The notes under the pieces are model-generated. The model worked only from the letters and a program-made list of their open reading frames with translations, ran no database searches and was not told the origin of the DNA. From the NCBI GenBank assembly GCA_021613335.1, contig JAJTWR010000159.1, positions 3,561,001-3,625,000 of the forward strand: DNA of 64,000 nt, in the 5' to 3' direction. Position numbers and translations under genes: made by a program. Within the stretch, counting starts at the first letter, position 1. Each line of letters starts with the position of its first letter. Positions 1-12,300 of this stretch are shown here, piece by piece. Source of the DNA: Whitmania pigra. Its lineage: Eukaryota > Annelida > Clitellata > Hirudinida > Haemopidae.

Positions 1-27
1 GTGAATAACTTTGTTGATGGGTTAGTT

Positions 28-1010
28 ACAAGGCTCCGTGTTGCAAAGCTTTATCAAGATTCAAGAAATGTTTCATAACTTTCACGCAAGTTTTTTCCTG
101 CAAACTGTGAACATCATAGAGGAAACTAAACACTGAACTAATTTTTTTGCATCAGAGTGAATCCTTCTTCAACTGATTGTATAGCCCTTTAGTAAAGTAA
201 CAAAAACAGCAAAGTAAGTTTACTTTGAATTTGTCTTTTAGATTCTGAAAAGGTTCGTCGTCATCTCCTTCGTATGCAAATTGTTTCTTCTTTTTTTGGA
301 TAGGGTTTGTTTCGGTTTCGAAAAGTGCTGGTATCTCTAAATCTACAGCAATTTCAGCTGCACCCACCAGTGTTTTCTCAAACTCCGTGTCTTTTCTGCG
401 GTTTACGAAAAACTTCTGTTTAATCTATTAAATTATTAATCTGTTTATATTAAAGAAGGCTGTTGCTTCTAAGCAACACTTTGCAGCATCATTAACAACC
501 AAATTCAAGGTACGTGCACGGCATGGAACAAACAATACTCGGGGATTGACATCTAAAATTTGCCGTTTTACGCCATTTTTCCCCCTTCATATTGCTGCCA
601 TTGTCATAGCCCTGACCGCGTAAATTTTCGATAGATAGACATCTTTTCTAACTGCTGAAGTACTTAAGTAGCCAGTCGACGACAATAAATTTTCATTATT
701 TACAGCGCCAGATTTTGAATTCGAGATGGCGTCACCGGATATGGCGGTATTTGGCCGTAACGTAAGTAAATTTGTGATAAATTTATTCGATGCAATTCAT
801 TTCATCCAGCGGATAAAATGTAATAAATATTGCAATAAAACAAAAAATATTAATGTCAATAAACTACACAATTTAATTCCATGTTTACAGGTCGGCCGCG
901 GCTCACTTCACTAAAATATTACTCAAACAAGGGCGGCAAGTTTTAGATATCTCTATTTCTACGTATCTTTTAGTTCCGCCCTAGGCCCTAGTGGTTAAAC
1001 CGGCCCTGGT
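28..1010 (-). mobile_element. hAT-type DNA transposon remnant with ZMYM-like transposase pieces
   Basis: This is a decayed DNA transposon inserted in the repeat unit upstream of GS copy A. On the minus strand, around 460-615, the translation contains GQGYDNGSNMKG and, further on, LFVPCRARTLNLVVNDAAK. These match the conserved block of hAT transposases related to ZMYM/TTF-type zinc-finger proteins. Around 152-300 a KKKKQFAYEGDDD-type piece from the same protein family follows. The right end reads as CAGGGCCGG on the minus strand, a hAT-type terminus. GGTTAGTT (20-27) and TGTTAGTT (1011-1018) flank it as a 7/8 target duplication, and the paralogous unit at 23039-23085 is uninterrupted at this point. 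Frames are broken, so no active product is expected. Confidence 0.72.
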
Positions 1011-1080
1011 TGTTAGTTGTGATAATGACCTTCAAAATACATTTCCTTCAATCTAAATGACTCTCTAGTAGCTGCCGCAC

Positions 1081-1180
1081 ATGGAGGAGATGAAACACTT
1101 TGGCGAGAGGGTCACGCACTGGAACAAGTGGGTGGATATCTTAGAGGATGGCAAAGCTATTAAAATTTTCGTCGAAAGCG
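1081..1180 (+). other. Possible extra 5' exon of GS copy A (phase-compatible)
   Basis: An ATG at 1081 opens 33 codons ending in a GT donor (AGCG|GTAAAT) in phase 1. Joined to an acceptor at 1711-1712 it reads in frame into the GS exon through DENISIKMTEN. A related block upstream of copy B (about 8763-8868) keeps the frame and donor and reads KHFGEGVTHWNKWADIL, but it has lost this ATG. In copy C the block is destroyed by a SINE insertion. It may be a decayed 5' exon, an untranslated exon or chance. The GS start at 1732 needs no upstream exon. Confidence 0.25.
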
Positions 1181-1731
1181 GTAAATAATTGAATTTTTTT
1201 AAATTAATTAAAATGCATTTTTTCAAAATTTAATTCATTTTCACTAATTTTTATTTTATAATTGATTTACTTGATTTTTTCTTATATTTTCCAAATGACT
1301 GGGAGGGCCATTCCCCCTCCCCCACCCTCGCCTAAATACGCCCTTGGTGCCGCATTATCCTTAAACATTGCAAACATGTCGCAAAATTATTTTTGCATTC
1401 TTAAAATGCCACTTTCAACAGCACAATCCCGTTTGCTTAAATTGTCGGTAAGTGAATAACAATTTGAGAACAAGGAAATGATTGGAGTTATAAAAAACAT
1501 CCAAACGAATTTGAAGCCTCAATTTTATGTGCTCCAAGACTGTATATGGGTTTGGCTGAAAGTAAAAAATTTCAAAGTTCAAAGTCATAATTTTGTGTTT
1601 TAAAAGGGAGAACGAATCTGATATTTTACTTTGTAATGTGTGAACTATAAGATATGTCTTGAAATTTACTGTTTAATCTAAAACATTATTTTAGATGATA
1701 TTTGTATTTAGATGAGAATATATCGATAAAA
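1181..1731. other. Upstream non-coding part of duplicated GS unit A
   Basis: This stretch is alignable with 8869-9320 (copy B) and, in its right part, 23290-23657 (copy C). Conservation near the start codon suggests that proximal promoter or 5' UTR sequence was duplicated with each gene. I see no convincing TATA box or other protein-coding exon. Confidence 0.5.
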
Positions 1732-3588
1732 ATGACCGAGAACTTTAATTTTAACGAAATTATAAAAAAAGAAAAGGCTGATAATAAAGAATTTGATTAC
1801 ATTCGGTTCACTATATCAGATATTAATGGTATTGGTAAGTCAATAGCTGTTCCAAGAAGACATGCTGAAACTGCTTTTAAAAGTGGAGTTTTCTTTTTTC
1901 AAGGTAAACATAAAAAACTTTAATAAAATAACAAAACTAAATAATAAATGATTTTACTCAACCATGATCAATTCATGAATTATTAGATACATTTACTTTT
2001 CTACTGCTAAGGGCTTGTGGCTATGGATCCAAGAACAAATCTGACTTTCACAAGAGAGGTTATGGAGTTACACATGCTAAACTTTAATTTTGTCCCGATT
2101 CCAGACACATTCCACGAGCTTCCGTGGAGTGGGCAGACTTCATATGATAATCCAGAGGGTATATTTTTTAATAATAAATTTTATCATATTGAATAGCATG
2201 AAATCTTATAAACGTTTCATGTTCACCCTACAAAGTACCACTAAAATCGTTGTTTAAATTATAGTTGATGTTTTCATAATGCACTTATTTTTCGTAATAA
2301 AATGAACCTCAAGATGTCCACATTTCGATATTAGAAATTTAATCATTCGACAAATCAATTATTTTTCTTATTCCACGAATAACGATGTTAGTTTCATCAT
2401 ATAATCTGATAGTTAAACATTTGTTAAAAGTAATTTCACACTTGACAACTTTCTTTTGCAGATAAAATTAAGCGTAAAATTGGCCAGGTTTTATGTGAGG
2501 CATCATGGATCCCTCCATACAGGAATGGTTCCCGTCAAGATTGTTGCAGCAGATTCGTGTTGAGAAAGCAGTTGGCCAAAATTGAAAAACTCGGATTTAT
2601 TTTCAAATCTGGCTTTGAAGCGGAGTTTTCAGTTTTTCATCGCGACACTAATAAAGCACTATTTGATGGCACGGATTTCTATTCTACATTGCGACTGGCT
2701 CAGTTTGAAAACTTTTTATATCACCTGGAAGAAAACTTGCATAAAGCTGGTGTTGATATCAATACTCTAGTCATAGAACATGGAGACGGGCAGTTTGAAT
2801 TTGGTATGGAACCAGTGGATGGAATAAAGGGTGCAGATACTATGTTTATAATGAAACATGCTATAAAAGAGATCAGTCAAAATCTTGGGTACATTGCTAC
2901 ATTTATGGCTAAACCTTTTCCCATTAGCTCCACAACAGGGCTTCATCTGAACATGTCCCTTTGGAAAAGAAATTCTAATTGCGAGTTGGAAAATGCGTTT
3001 TATGACCCGAATGACAAGAATGGCCTATCAGCCCTTCACCGTCATTGGATAGCAGGTCTTATTAAACATGGAAAGGCTTTGTGTGCGTTTTGCTGTCCAA
3101 CATCTAATTGTTACAGACGTATGCATGCTTTCGTGACACCGAGCAAGATAGAGTGGGGAATAGACGACAGATTGGCAGCTTACAGAGCAAAAAGCGTCAG
3201 TCCTTCTGGAACGTACGTGGAAAACCGATTGCCTTCGGGCGCCTGCAACCCATATCTGGCCACTGCTTGCACGATCGCAGCTGGTTTGGATGGAATTTTA
3301 AACAAACTCCCCCTTCAAAGTCCCAGGACCGAAAAACCTGATTTGAACATAATTCACGAGCCAGTTGTTTTTAAGCCGGATACTGAAACTGACAAATACT
3401 TTCCTTTTTCCTTAAAAGATGCCATAGCTGCCTTAGAAGAAGACGAAACGATTAAGGAAGCACTTGGAGAAGAAATGGTACGTTGGTTTATTCAAACCAA
3501 GAAGGATCTTGACATCGCCGTAATTGAGCCTCTCGACGAGGAAAGCAAGTGGAAAAAGGAACAGGAGCTCTTCTATGAGTTCTTGTAA
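1732..3588 (+). CDS. Glutamine synthetase type I / lengsin-like protein, copy A
   Basis: The exons are 1732-1903, 2012-2158 and 2462-3588, joined at phase 1 by GT-AG introns, giving 481 aa with no break. Exon 1 encodes the N-terminal beta-grasp part (FDYIRFTISDINGIGKS) and exon 3 the catalytic domain. Visible GS-family motifs are GFEAEF (E159, E161), EHGDGQFEF (E212, E219), TTGLHLNMSLW (H268), WGIDDRLAAYRA and VENRLPSGACNPYLA (E360, R362). Several metal- and substrate-binding positions of bacterial GSI are therefore kept. The second His of the usual HxH segment is Asn. Known relatives are bacterial GSI, fungal FluG and the vertebrate lens protein lengsin, which lacks GS activity. Activity here is undetermined. 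The start was chosen at ATG 1732 because all three copies keep it. Confidence 0.9.
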
Positions 3589-3911
3589 TATATTGATGAA
3601 TATATAATAATATGATGAATTCATGCATACTTGCTGAAGCATACTAATACTACTATTTTTCTTGTGTGATGTTTTTGCCTTCGAGAAATTACAGTCAACG
3701 TTCTCGACAATTATGTGGTGGCCATAAATATGCACTTGAAACTTGTTGATTATTGAACTACCTATTGAAATTCGAAATGTGTGCGATCCATAACTAAAAA
3801 AACAATTCTATTATTATTATATATAAATAATATAAATATAAAATAGTATAAATCCAAGTAACTCATAAGATATAAAATCATATAATATCGGTAATCTCTT
3901 ACACATTTATA
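3589..3911. other. Downstream part of duplicated GS unit A
   Basis: This non-coding sequence is shared with the downstream flanks of copies B (13149-13370) and C (25601-25800, resuming at 27590). Here CTACCTATT runs straight into GAAATTCGAAATG, so the site is empty where copies B and C carry LINE sequence. No gene is seen. Confidence 0.6.
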
Positions 3912-4754
3912 GATACTACTAGTGTCCGACCTATAATCGTATCGGGTATAGTATCGGTACCGAGGTTCACAGTACCGGTAAATATCGGTATCGACCATGG
4001 TTTGTTTGCCGATACCGATGCTTAGGGTTAGGTTAGATAATAAAAACTTTTAAAAAGTCAAAACTATAAAAACTTTTTACAAATTACTTGGGTTCCTCTT
4101 CTGCGACTTTCAATGTTTAATTTTTTTGTTTGTATTTAAGTTATAATTACAGCGAGCTTAAGAAACACTGTTTCGACAATGAGTCATTAGCTAAGTTCAT
4201 TGTGGGAATATTTCACAATAATTGCTACTGACCATTCAAAATGACTTGTAATAAGTGTGTAAAGATGGTATCACGATGGTATATACGGAGGTTGGTAAAT
4301 CTCAACTTGCAATACCTCCAACCTCGTCAATCATTTGCGTCGTCATCATCCCAATTCCTTAAAGAATGTGGAGTAGACTGAAGAAGCAAGAGAAGAAAGC
4401 TGCCGGAATCACCACTGCAGTGACATCATCAGGCGCAAGTTCAAAGCAGCCTACTAATGACCAAGCATTTGATAAAGCAAAAATCTTTGGACGTAAATGT
4501 CAAAAAATCAATGATAATTCTGAGACAGGCTGATTGCAAAGTTCATTGCACTTGATGGCATGCCATTCGAGATGGCTAACAATAAAGCACTGCATCGAAT
4601 TCTGCAAGCCCTGGAACATATAAATAAATTTCCAAGTTCAAAATGTTTCAGAACCCCACTCATTCCAAATATTTATTAAGTATTAGTTGCTAAGGTAGCT
4701 GAAAGCATTACACGTGATAAAGGGATTTTTTAAAGTTGTTTATGAATCAAACAA

Positions 4755-6515
4755 ATAAACCGTTATATACACAGAAAAAACAAAAAGCGAAAGCACTAAA
4801 TAAATTCAAATAAACCCAAAGGGCCAGCCTTAAGGGAGCACATGTTTCCGCTGACGGACTGACCCTGAAGGTAGTTATAAACAAAATCATAAGCTATACA
4901 CTTCCATTCAATAAATATTGTTTGCACTACATTTTGAATAGTGAATAAAGTAATTTGAAAGGACATGTGTTTAACTGAGTTAGATCCTTGATAGATAAAG
5001 GTATAAAGGAGTAAAGTCTTGGGCCATAACATTGAATTGAGAATAATTTAAGAGTGGTTTTGGAAAAAACGGACTATATTTATGTGTATTACGTGGAAAG
5101 TATGAAGGATTGTTGTAGTTATTGCTTGATATGAAATAACCAAAAAATATTTTGGGAAGAGAATTGAAATCATATGAAAACATGAAAAGAGCAATTTGTA
5201 AATTACGAATTTGCTTTATATTTACCATACTATTGTTAAAGAAAGCAAAGACAGTTGATGACGAAGGTGATAATAAGAAAATTATTCGTAATTGTGTGTC
5301 ATAAGTAGATACCCATATTATATTGCGGTAAGTTAGGTACGAGTAAATAAGAGAGAAATATAACAGAAGAGCTACTTTTGTGTATAAATAGCCTAATCCT
5401 AGAAATTACACTAATGTTCTTAGAAACATGATTTTGAACGTAAGAGATATGTTTGAGCCAAGATAAGTGCTCATCAATAAAAACCCTCAAATATCTAATA
5501 CTCTGTTAAGGAAAGCATTATTTATAGAAAGAGAAGAGTTATATTCAATTACCCTTTTACAAGGTTGAAAAATAATGAAATTAGTTTTGTTAATATTAAC
5601 AGATAAACAGTTTTAACGAACCAATTATTAAAAAAATTTCAATTCATTATTTAGTAAAGTAATAAGATAATTTACATTTTCCCCGGATATATACACCACT
5701 ATATCATCTGCAGATAGCAACACTTTAATTAAACTCGAGGAACACTGAAAATCATTCATATAAATGTGGAAGAAGAGAGGACCCAGAATGGAGCCCTGAG
5801 GAACACAATAGTCAATTAAAGTATCAGAAGAACAAACATCATTATACATAACTCTTTGTACTCTATTAGATAAATAATTTTGGAACCAATTTAAAACAAC
5901 ACATCTAACAAACGTAAGATTCAAGTTGGCTCAACAATATCTAATGGTTAACGTATCAAAAGATCGAGAAACACAGCAAGACAAACTTCACCAATATCAT
6001 TCACCAATAGCTTCATAAACAGCAGACTGAAGTAATAATAAAAGCATATAAGTCGAGTGATTTTTTTCTGAAACCAAATTGAGATTCATGAAATAAATTA
6101 AATCTGAATTTGGAAAAATAAAACAAAATAGATATTGGTCTATAATTATTAAGATTACATCTATCACCAGATCTGTATAGGGGAATCACTCTGGCAGACT
6201 TAAGTTTACAAGGTATGAGACCAGTACGAAAAGATGACTTAAAAATAGAAGATAATACTACTAGGGAATACTACTAGCTATATTTTTTCCAATATGGGAA
6301 AATGGTGATTAAAATGATTTGCAATATCTGCTGGATTAAGTAATTCATCCTTGTCATTAAAAAATGAAAAAGGATTATTTTTGACATTAGACTTACATCC
6401 AATTAAAGATTTAATTTTTATTTTAAGTTTTATGCATATTTGATTTGAGTTTAAGAAATGTTTGACATAATAACGTTTGTTCATGGCTAGTTTAGTTTTC
6501 TTGAAAATGTTTCTA
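4755..6515 (-). mobile_element. Degenerate non-LTR retrotransposon (Jockey/CR1-like) fragment
   Basis: Minus-strand frames give recognisable reverse transcriptase: WFQNYLSNRVQRV, VPQGSILGPLFFHIYMND and an ADD motif (read here as SADDIVVY) between 5628 and 5924. A downstream piece lies at 5299-5490 and a C-terminal tail at 4796-5228. The linker upstream of RT (NPADIANHFNHHF) is at 6278-6484. Frameshifts and stops separate the pieces. The 3' tail near 4755-4800 matches the end of the plus-strand copy at 27480-27590. It is nested in the composite hAT element. Confidence 0.8.
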
Positions 6516-7011
6516 AAAGAAATAACTTTATTGCTTTATTGAAATATTGTAATTGCTACAATTTTGGGAAAAATGTTAATGCCGAAAAAAAAATCAAATA
6601 GATTCTATAATGGTGGCGGGCATCGAAGAAAGTTTTGAGAGGGCATTTCACATCAATGAATCGTTTTTTAGCATGGTACATGGATCTTCACCACAAACAT
6701 GCGCATAAGTTTCAGCACTTCAGCACGTTGTCGACAGGGAACTGCAGAAGAGTGCTTGAGCAAGGACTTAATTTCTCTCCCTGACTTTAGACTAGACGTT
6801 TATCAGTAGATCCGGGAGCATACATATATTATTAAATATAATCTTCAATTATTCAAACAATGGTGGATTGCTCCACACTAATAATATAAATTCTTCGGAC
6901 AGGAATAAATCAATAGACAATCTGAGAACCGGTGTAGCCGGTCGGATTTGAATGTTCCTTCGTATGGCTCTCATATGTTACGCTTCAGTTAGCGACTGAG
7001 CTTAGCGAGCT

Positions 7012-7626
7012 CAGGGACGCCCTCTGAGAGGGGACAGGGGGGGGGGGCAGTGCCCTCCCACTTGGAATAAATTGAAATAAGTTGGGAAAATTAGGATTCA
7101 AAAATAAAATGCATATTATAATAATATCTATAAAGTTTGAGATTTAAAATTGAAACAAATATTTAAAATAAAATAAGTACGCAGATATCCATTTCTCTCA
7201 GTATTAAATTATTAAATTAAATTCGTCATTAGTTAGATATTTTTGTTGTCTTGATGATGTTGTTTACTTTCACAATTTATTGTCGATTATTTGAAAGTTT
7301 GAGTTTTTTAATACCTGTTAAAATAAGCGCTTAATTGGTAATAATAAAAATTATTACTGGAGTTTAATAAGTCTAATCAGCAAGTTGTTATTACTATTCC
7401 GTTTTGCTATCTGATGCAGTGCGATTTAATTTTTATTATTTGGAAGACATTGCACACATATTTTAATGTACCATGATTTTGTGCTATTAATTTTTATCAA
7501 AGTTTTGTGTTGGTAATAGTTGCTGTTAGCAAACAATAAATATCGACAAAATATTAAGTAAACATTTTTTTGGAGTTGGGAAAAACTTTTATGCCCCCTC
7601 ACTGTTTTACCTTCGGTAAGTCCCTG
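7012..7626. mobile_element. Possible small non-autonomous TIR element
   Basis: The segment starts CAGGGAC and ends GTCCCTG, giving short terminal inverted repeats of hAT type. Flanking octamers AGCGAGCT and GCTAAGCT agree only in part. Between the ends I see no transposase reading frame, and a homopolymeric G run lies near 7030-7048. It is probably a MITE-like insertion in the larger element. Confidence 0.4.
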
Positions 7627-8222
7627 GCTAAGCTGTGTTAAATGTAAGACTGTTAACAATTAATAATTAACATCAATCTTGCAATAATTAACAATCAATT
7701 GTCTAAAAACAAGTAAATTGAAAACAAAATGAGAATCGAATTTAATTCATTGAACAATTTTTTATTATGCCAGGAATAACTGAGATTAATGCTAGCACAT
7801 GGAACCTTACTAATATTAAATTAAATGTTATTGTTATTATTTAGTTCAATAATTCATTATGTAGGTTTCGACCAACCAGTCTTTTAAGAAGACTACTTCT
7901 TCGCAATGTCGGGCACTTCATTCACAACCGAATGCATAATATCGTACGAACAAAAGATGATGATTTTGGAAAATGACAATTTTTGGTTCTTCTCTGAACT
8001 TCACAGTCTTCATATTCTGATTCTGAATCATTACAAGTCGACATTCGGTACCAGTTCACATTGGTTCAGCAAGTAAAATTAGCAGAGTATGATTTCATGG
8101 GAACTTTGAATTATTTGTTAAGTCATGATTTTAATTTTAAAAGCTATTTTACAGAGAAAATAATAAAATATCGGTACCGGGATATCGGTAAAAAGACATA
8201 TCCTACGGGTACTAGAAACTAC

Positions 8223-8442
8223 AATTAAATGTCTGCATTAGATCAATTATGCCACAAACAAACTTCAAAATCAGACTTCCAAATAACTTTGGATTCTCCA
8301 TCGGTTGTAACTTTCTTTGCCATGCTAAATTTCAGAAGAATTTGGAACTTTGAATTTTTATTATGCTGGATTTCTTTTGAATCATAATTAGCTTTCAAGT
8401 CTTAACATGACACGAATTTGCTAGTATTCTATTTGCTTGGAG
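8223..8442. other. Upstream duplicated unit of GS copy B
   Basis: This stretch aligns with 22830-22990 upstream of copy C (shared ACTTTGGATTCTCCATCG and TAGCTTTCAAGT). It marks the left part of the segmental duplication. No coding signal is seen. Confidence 0.6.
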
Positions 8443-8633
8443 GGCACCCAGTTATAATGGCCCGGCGACAAAATAGCACCATCAAAACATAAAAATCATA
8501 TCATTTAATCAAGTTTGAAATCAGTTATTGATTAATGTCTTTAACTCATATAAATATTTTTTTTATAAAGATGCATTGACGGGGATGTTTTGACGGGGAT
8601 ATTTTGTCGCTGTGATATTTTGACGGGTCACCT
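8443..8633. mobile_element. MITE, family member 1
   Basis: This insertion is absent from the paralogous site near 22995. It begins GGCACCCAGTTATAATGG and ends GACGGGTCACCT, imperfect inverted ends. Its interior (GCCCGGCGACAAAATAGC and TCATATAAATATTTT) is shared with 32592-32748. It has no coding capacity. The internal repeat of GACGGGGAT and TTTTGACGGG is typical of a short non-autonomous DNA element. Confidence 0.65.
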
Positions 8634-9320
8634 GCTTAAAGAAATGTTGCGATTTTTCTTAAAAATTCATCTGTTTTTAAAGTCTGAATAACTTTGTTGA
8701 TGGGTTAGTGGGATAACCTTCAAACCACATTTCCTTGAATCTAAATGACTCTCTAGTAGCTTCCTCACAAGCTGGGGATAAAACACTTTGGCGAGGGAGT
8801 CACGCACTGGAACAAGTGGGCGGATATCTTAGATGATGGCACAGCTATTAAAATGTTTGTTGAAGGCGGTAAATGATTGAAATAATACTTTTTTGGTTTT
8901 AATTTATTTTTTACTAATTTTCATGTTATAATAGATTTACTTGATTTTTTCCAAATGACGTGGAGTACCATGCTCCTCCCCGCAAAATTCGTTTTGCATT
9001 CTTAAAAATGCCACTTTTAACAACACAATTAGATTGTTTCCTTAAATAATAAGTCAGTGGTAAAAATAAGCAATTTGAGAACAAAGAAATGATCTGAGTT
9101 GTGAAAAACATCAAAGCGACTTTGGAACCTCCATTTTTTGTGCTCCAAGATTGTGGTTTGACTGAGTTCAAAGTCAAAATTTTGTGTTTTAAAAGGAAGG
9201 ATGAATCTGGTATTTTACGTTGTAATGTGTGAACTATAAGATATATCTTGAAATTTATTGTTTAATGTAAAACTTTATTTTATATGATATTTGTATTTAG
9301 ATGAGGATACATCGATAAAA

Positions 9321-12300
9321 ATGACCGAGAACTTTAATTTTAACGAAATTATAAAAAAAGAAAAGGCTGATAATAAAGAATTTGATTACATTCGGTTCAC
9401 TATATCAGATATTAATGGTATTGGTAAGTCAATAGCTGTTCCAAGAAGACATGCTGAAACTGCTTTTAAAAGTGGAGTTTTCTTTTTTCAAGGTAAACAT
9501 AAAAAACTTTAATAAAATAACAAAACTAAATAATAAATGATTTTACTCAACCATGATCAATTCATGAATTATTAGATACATTTAATTTTCTACTGCTAAG
9601 GGCTTATGGCAATGGATCCAAGAACAAATCTGACTTTCATAAGAGAGTTTATGGAGTTACATATGCCAAACTTCAATTTTGTCCCGATACCAGACACATT
9701 CCACGAGCTTCCGTGGAGTGGACAGACTCCATATGATAATCCAGAGGGTATATTTTTTAATAATATATTTTATCATATTGAAATAACCCGGGAGTCCGCA
9801 AATAAGTAAGTTAACTAATAAGTTTATTAGAGCAGGTATTCAGTTAACGGAACTGAATAATATAAGTTAAGTGTTGAAGGAATTGAGGTTCTTAAGGATG
9901 CAAATGGATATTTGGGCTTCCAAATTGTCTTGATTCTCGTTGTTTGTCAGGTGATTATCGAGAATGCTTTTCTGTAGCAAAAATAGATCAAACGTGCCCG
10001 AAAAAGATGCCAAATATAATTAAGTATAAATTTAATTATATTAGCAATATAAACTTAATTAATTTCCAAAAATCTAAGTTTACAACATTACACCCTCCTT
10101 AAATCTGTTCGTCCCGAACAGACTGCTGCTCCCCGTGTTACTTCGCCAGTCGGCGAATGTGTGCCACCTTCATTTTTACTCTCGGGACACAATCTCTAAC
10201 ATGGTGCCCGTGTACCACCCTTGTTTCAATGCGAGCCCGTTCTCCTCCCGTATCTCTACAAAAACGCTTGCTGAAAAAGATCAGCAAAACAAACAACAGC
10301 ACTAAATGCTCGCCCCGAGTCTCCGAAAGGCCAGAAAACCCGCCCTGGCTGAGAACTCCACAAATGAACTCCTCAGACATTGATCCAACCTTATCAACCA
10401 CGTACTCACGACCGCCGAGTACCTCACTGTCAACATCTCCACTCTCAGTTACAATGACATCCGTAGCTCCAACCTCCACGACATCTACAGCTGCATCGAA
10501 TTCGGAAACCTCCAACTCAAATCGCTCGCCACTGCTCTCCAGGTCCAGTCCCTCCACTGATTCCTCAACGCGAGGAGGCTCCACTCTGGTCTCTACCAAA
10601 GTCCCTCCTTCAATTATTTCCTCGGTTTTCTCCACAACCGACACCAACGAGGCAATCGTTCACGGAACTGGCTCATTGGGCACTGGCGCGACATCTTTGG
10701 GGTTTGCAAAACTGTCCCTCAGCTCACCGTTGTCCTCATTCTCAACATTTATTGGGAGCTCCACTATTGGACTGTCCCCGTCAACTACCAAACTAGCCTC
10801 ACTCACCTCAGCAAAGGTCTCCTCACCCAGTTCTTCCCTCAACTCTTTTCCCGATTCCTCACTCCATGGAAGAAACACTTCGCTTCCCAAAGTTCTTCCA
10901 TCTACAATTTCCTCGGTCTCCTTCTCAACCGAAACCAGTATGGCAATCGGGTGCACTGCTGAAGCTTCAGCTGGCATGATGTTTATGGTGCTTGATGGAG
11001 TCTCCTCCGTTTGGTAGCTAGTAGAGGCCTTGTTGGAGGAAACCTCAGTTACTTTTTCCGTCTTTTCTTCTATCTTTTTTTAAAAGCCTTCTATTTTTTC
11101 TTGAAAACCTTCCATCTTTTCTTGAAAACTTTGCATCTTTTTATCCATCTTTCCCATCTCCCTTTTCACACCCGGATCAACAAATATATAAGCTTCTGGA
11201 TCCTCACCCTGGTCTACTATCCACGACTGAAGACGATCTTGCAATTCTGCCCTGAGTCCTTTTGAATCCATGTTTCTCGACTTAAGTTCACGTCTCATTT
11301 CAGCAACGGTTAAATCTTTTAAGGCCTTGCTCATGACTTATTTTTTGGGATCCCACTCCTGACACCAATGAAATAACCCGGGGGTCCGCAAATAAGTAAG
11401 TTAACTAATAAGTTTATTAGAGCAGGTATTCAGTTAGAGGAACTGAATAATAGAAGTTAAGTGTTGAAGGAATTGAGGTACTTAAGGATGCAAATGGATA
11501 TTTGGGCTTCCAAATTGTCTTGATTCTCGTTGTTTGTCAGGTGATTATTGAGAATGCTTTTCTATAGCAAAAATAGATCCCACGTGCCCAAAAAAGATGT
11601 CAAATATAATTAAGTATAAATTTAATTATATTAGCAATGTAAACTTAATTAATTTCCAAAAATCTAAGTTTACAACAATATTGAATAACATGAAATCTTA
11701 TAAACGTTTCATGCTTACCCTATAAAGTACCACTAAAATCGTTATTTTAAATTATAGTTGTTTTCATAATAAACCCTAAATTCTCAGTAACGTGCCATTT
11801 TGCTTATGGTGTCCTTTTAATGTCTGCTACAAGCAGTGGCTTTGTCCTTTCCATGCACTTAATTTTCGTAATAAAATAGACCCTAATATGTCCATGTTTC
11901 GAAATTAAAAATTTAATCAATCGACAAATCAATTATTTTTCTGATTCAACGAATAACGATGTTCAGTTTATCATGTAATCTGATAGTTAAACATTTGTTA
12001 GAAATAATTTTTCTTTTGCAGATAAAATTAAGCGTAAAATTGGCCAGGTTTTATGTGAGGCATCATGGATCCCTCCATACAGGAGTGGTTGCCGTCAAGA
12101 AGGTTGCAGCAGATTCGTGCTGAGAAAGCAGTTGGACAAAATTGAAAAACTCGGATTTATTTTCAAATCTGGCTTTGAAGCGGAGTTTTCAGTTTTTCAT
12201 CGCGACACCAATAAAGCACTATTTGATGGAATGGATGTCTGTTCTACGTTGCGACTGGCTCGATTTGAAAACTTTTTATATCACCTGGAAGAAAACTTGC

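Larger units (their letters stand above)
3920..8214 (+). mobile_element. Large composite hAT-type element downstream of GS copy A
   Basis: This roughly 4.3-kb insertion is absent at the matching place in unit C (about 27710). GATACTAC (3912-3919) and GAAACTAC (8215-8222) flank it, 7 of 8 bases matching, the length expected of hAT target duplications. The ends are imperfect inverted repeats beginning TAGTGTCCG and TAGTACCCG. Near 4240-4740 (+), broken frames give BED-finger-like CNKCVKMVSR and, later, IAKFIALDGMPFEMANNKAL, as in hAT transposases. A LINE (about 4755-6515, minus) and a smaller TIR element (7012-7626) are nested inside. Sequence from about 6516-6900 and 7767-8100 recurs near 18545-19300, so a second copy lies behind GS copy B. 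Confidence 0.6.

Noticed and set aside
4019..4036. TTAGGGTTAGGTTAG resembling telomeric repeats
   Set aside because: Barely two and a half units, inside a transposon; no array.
10157..11017. 286-codon plus-strand ORF rich in Ser and Thr
   Set aside because: It is the antisense shadow of the SAP-domain gag-like frame inside the LTR element; the LTR polarity and primer site show that the minus strand codes.
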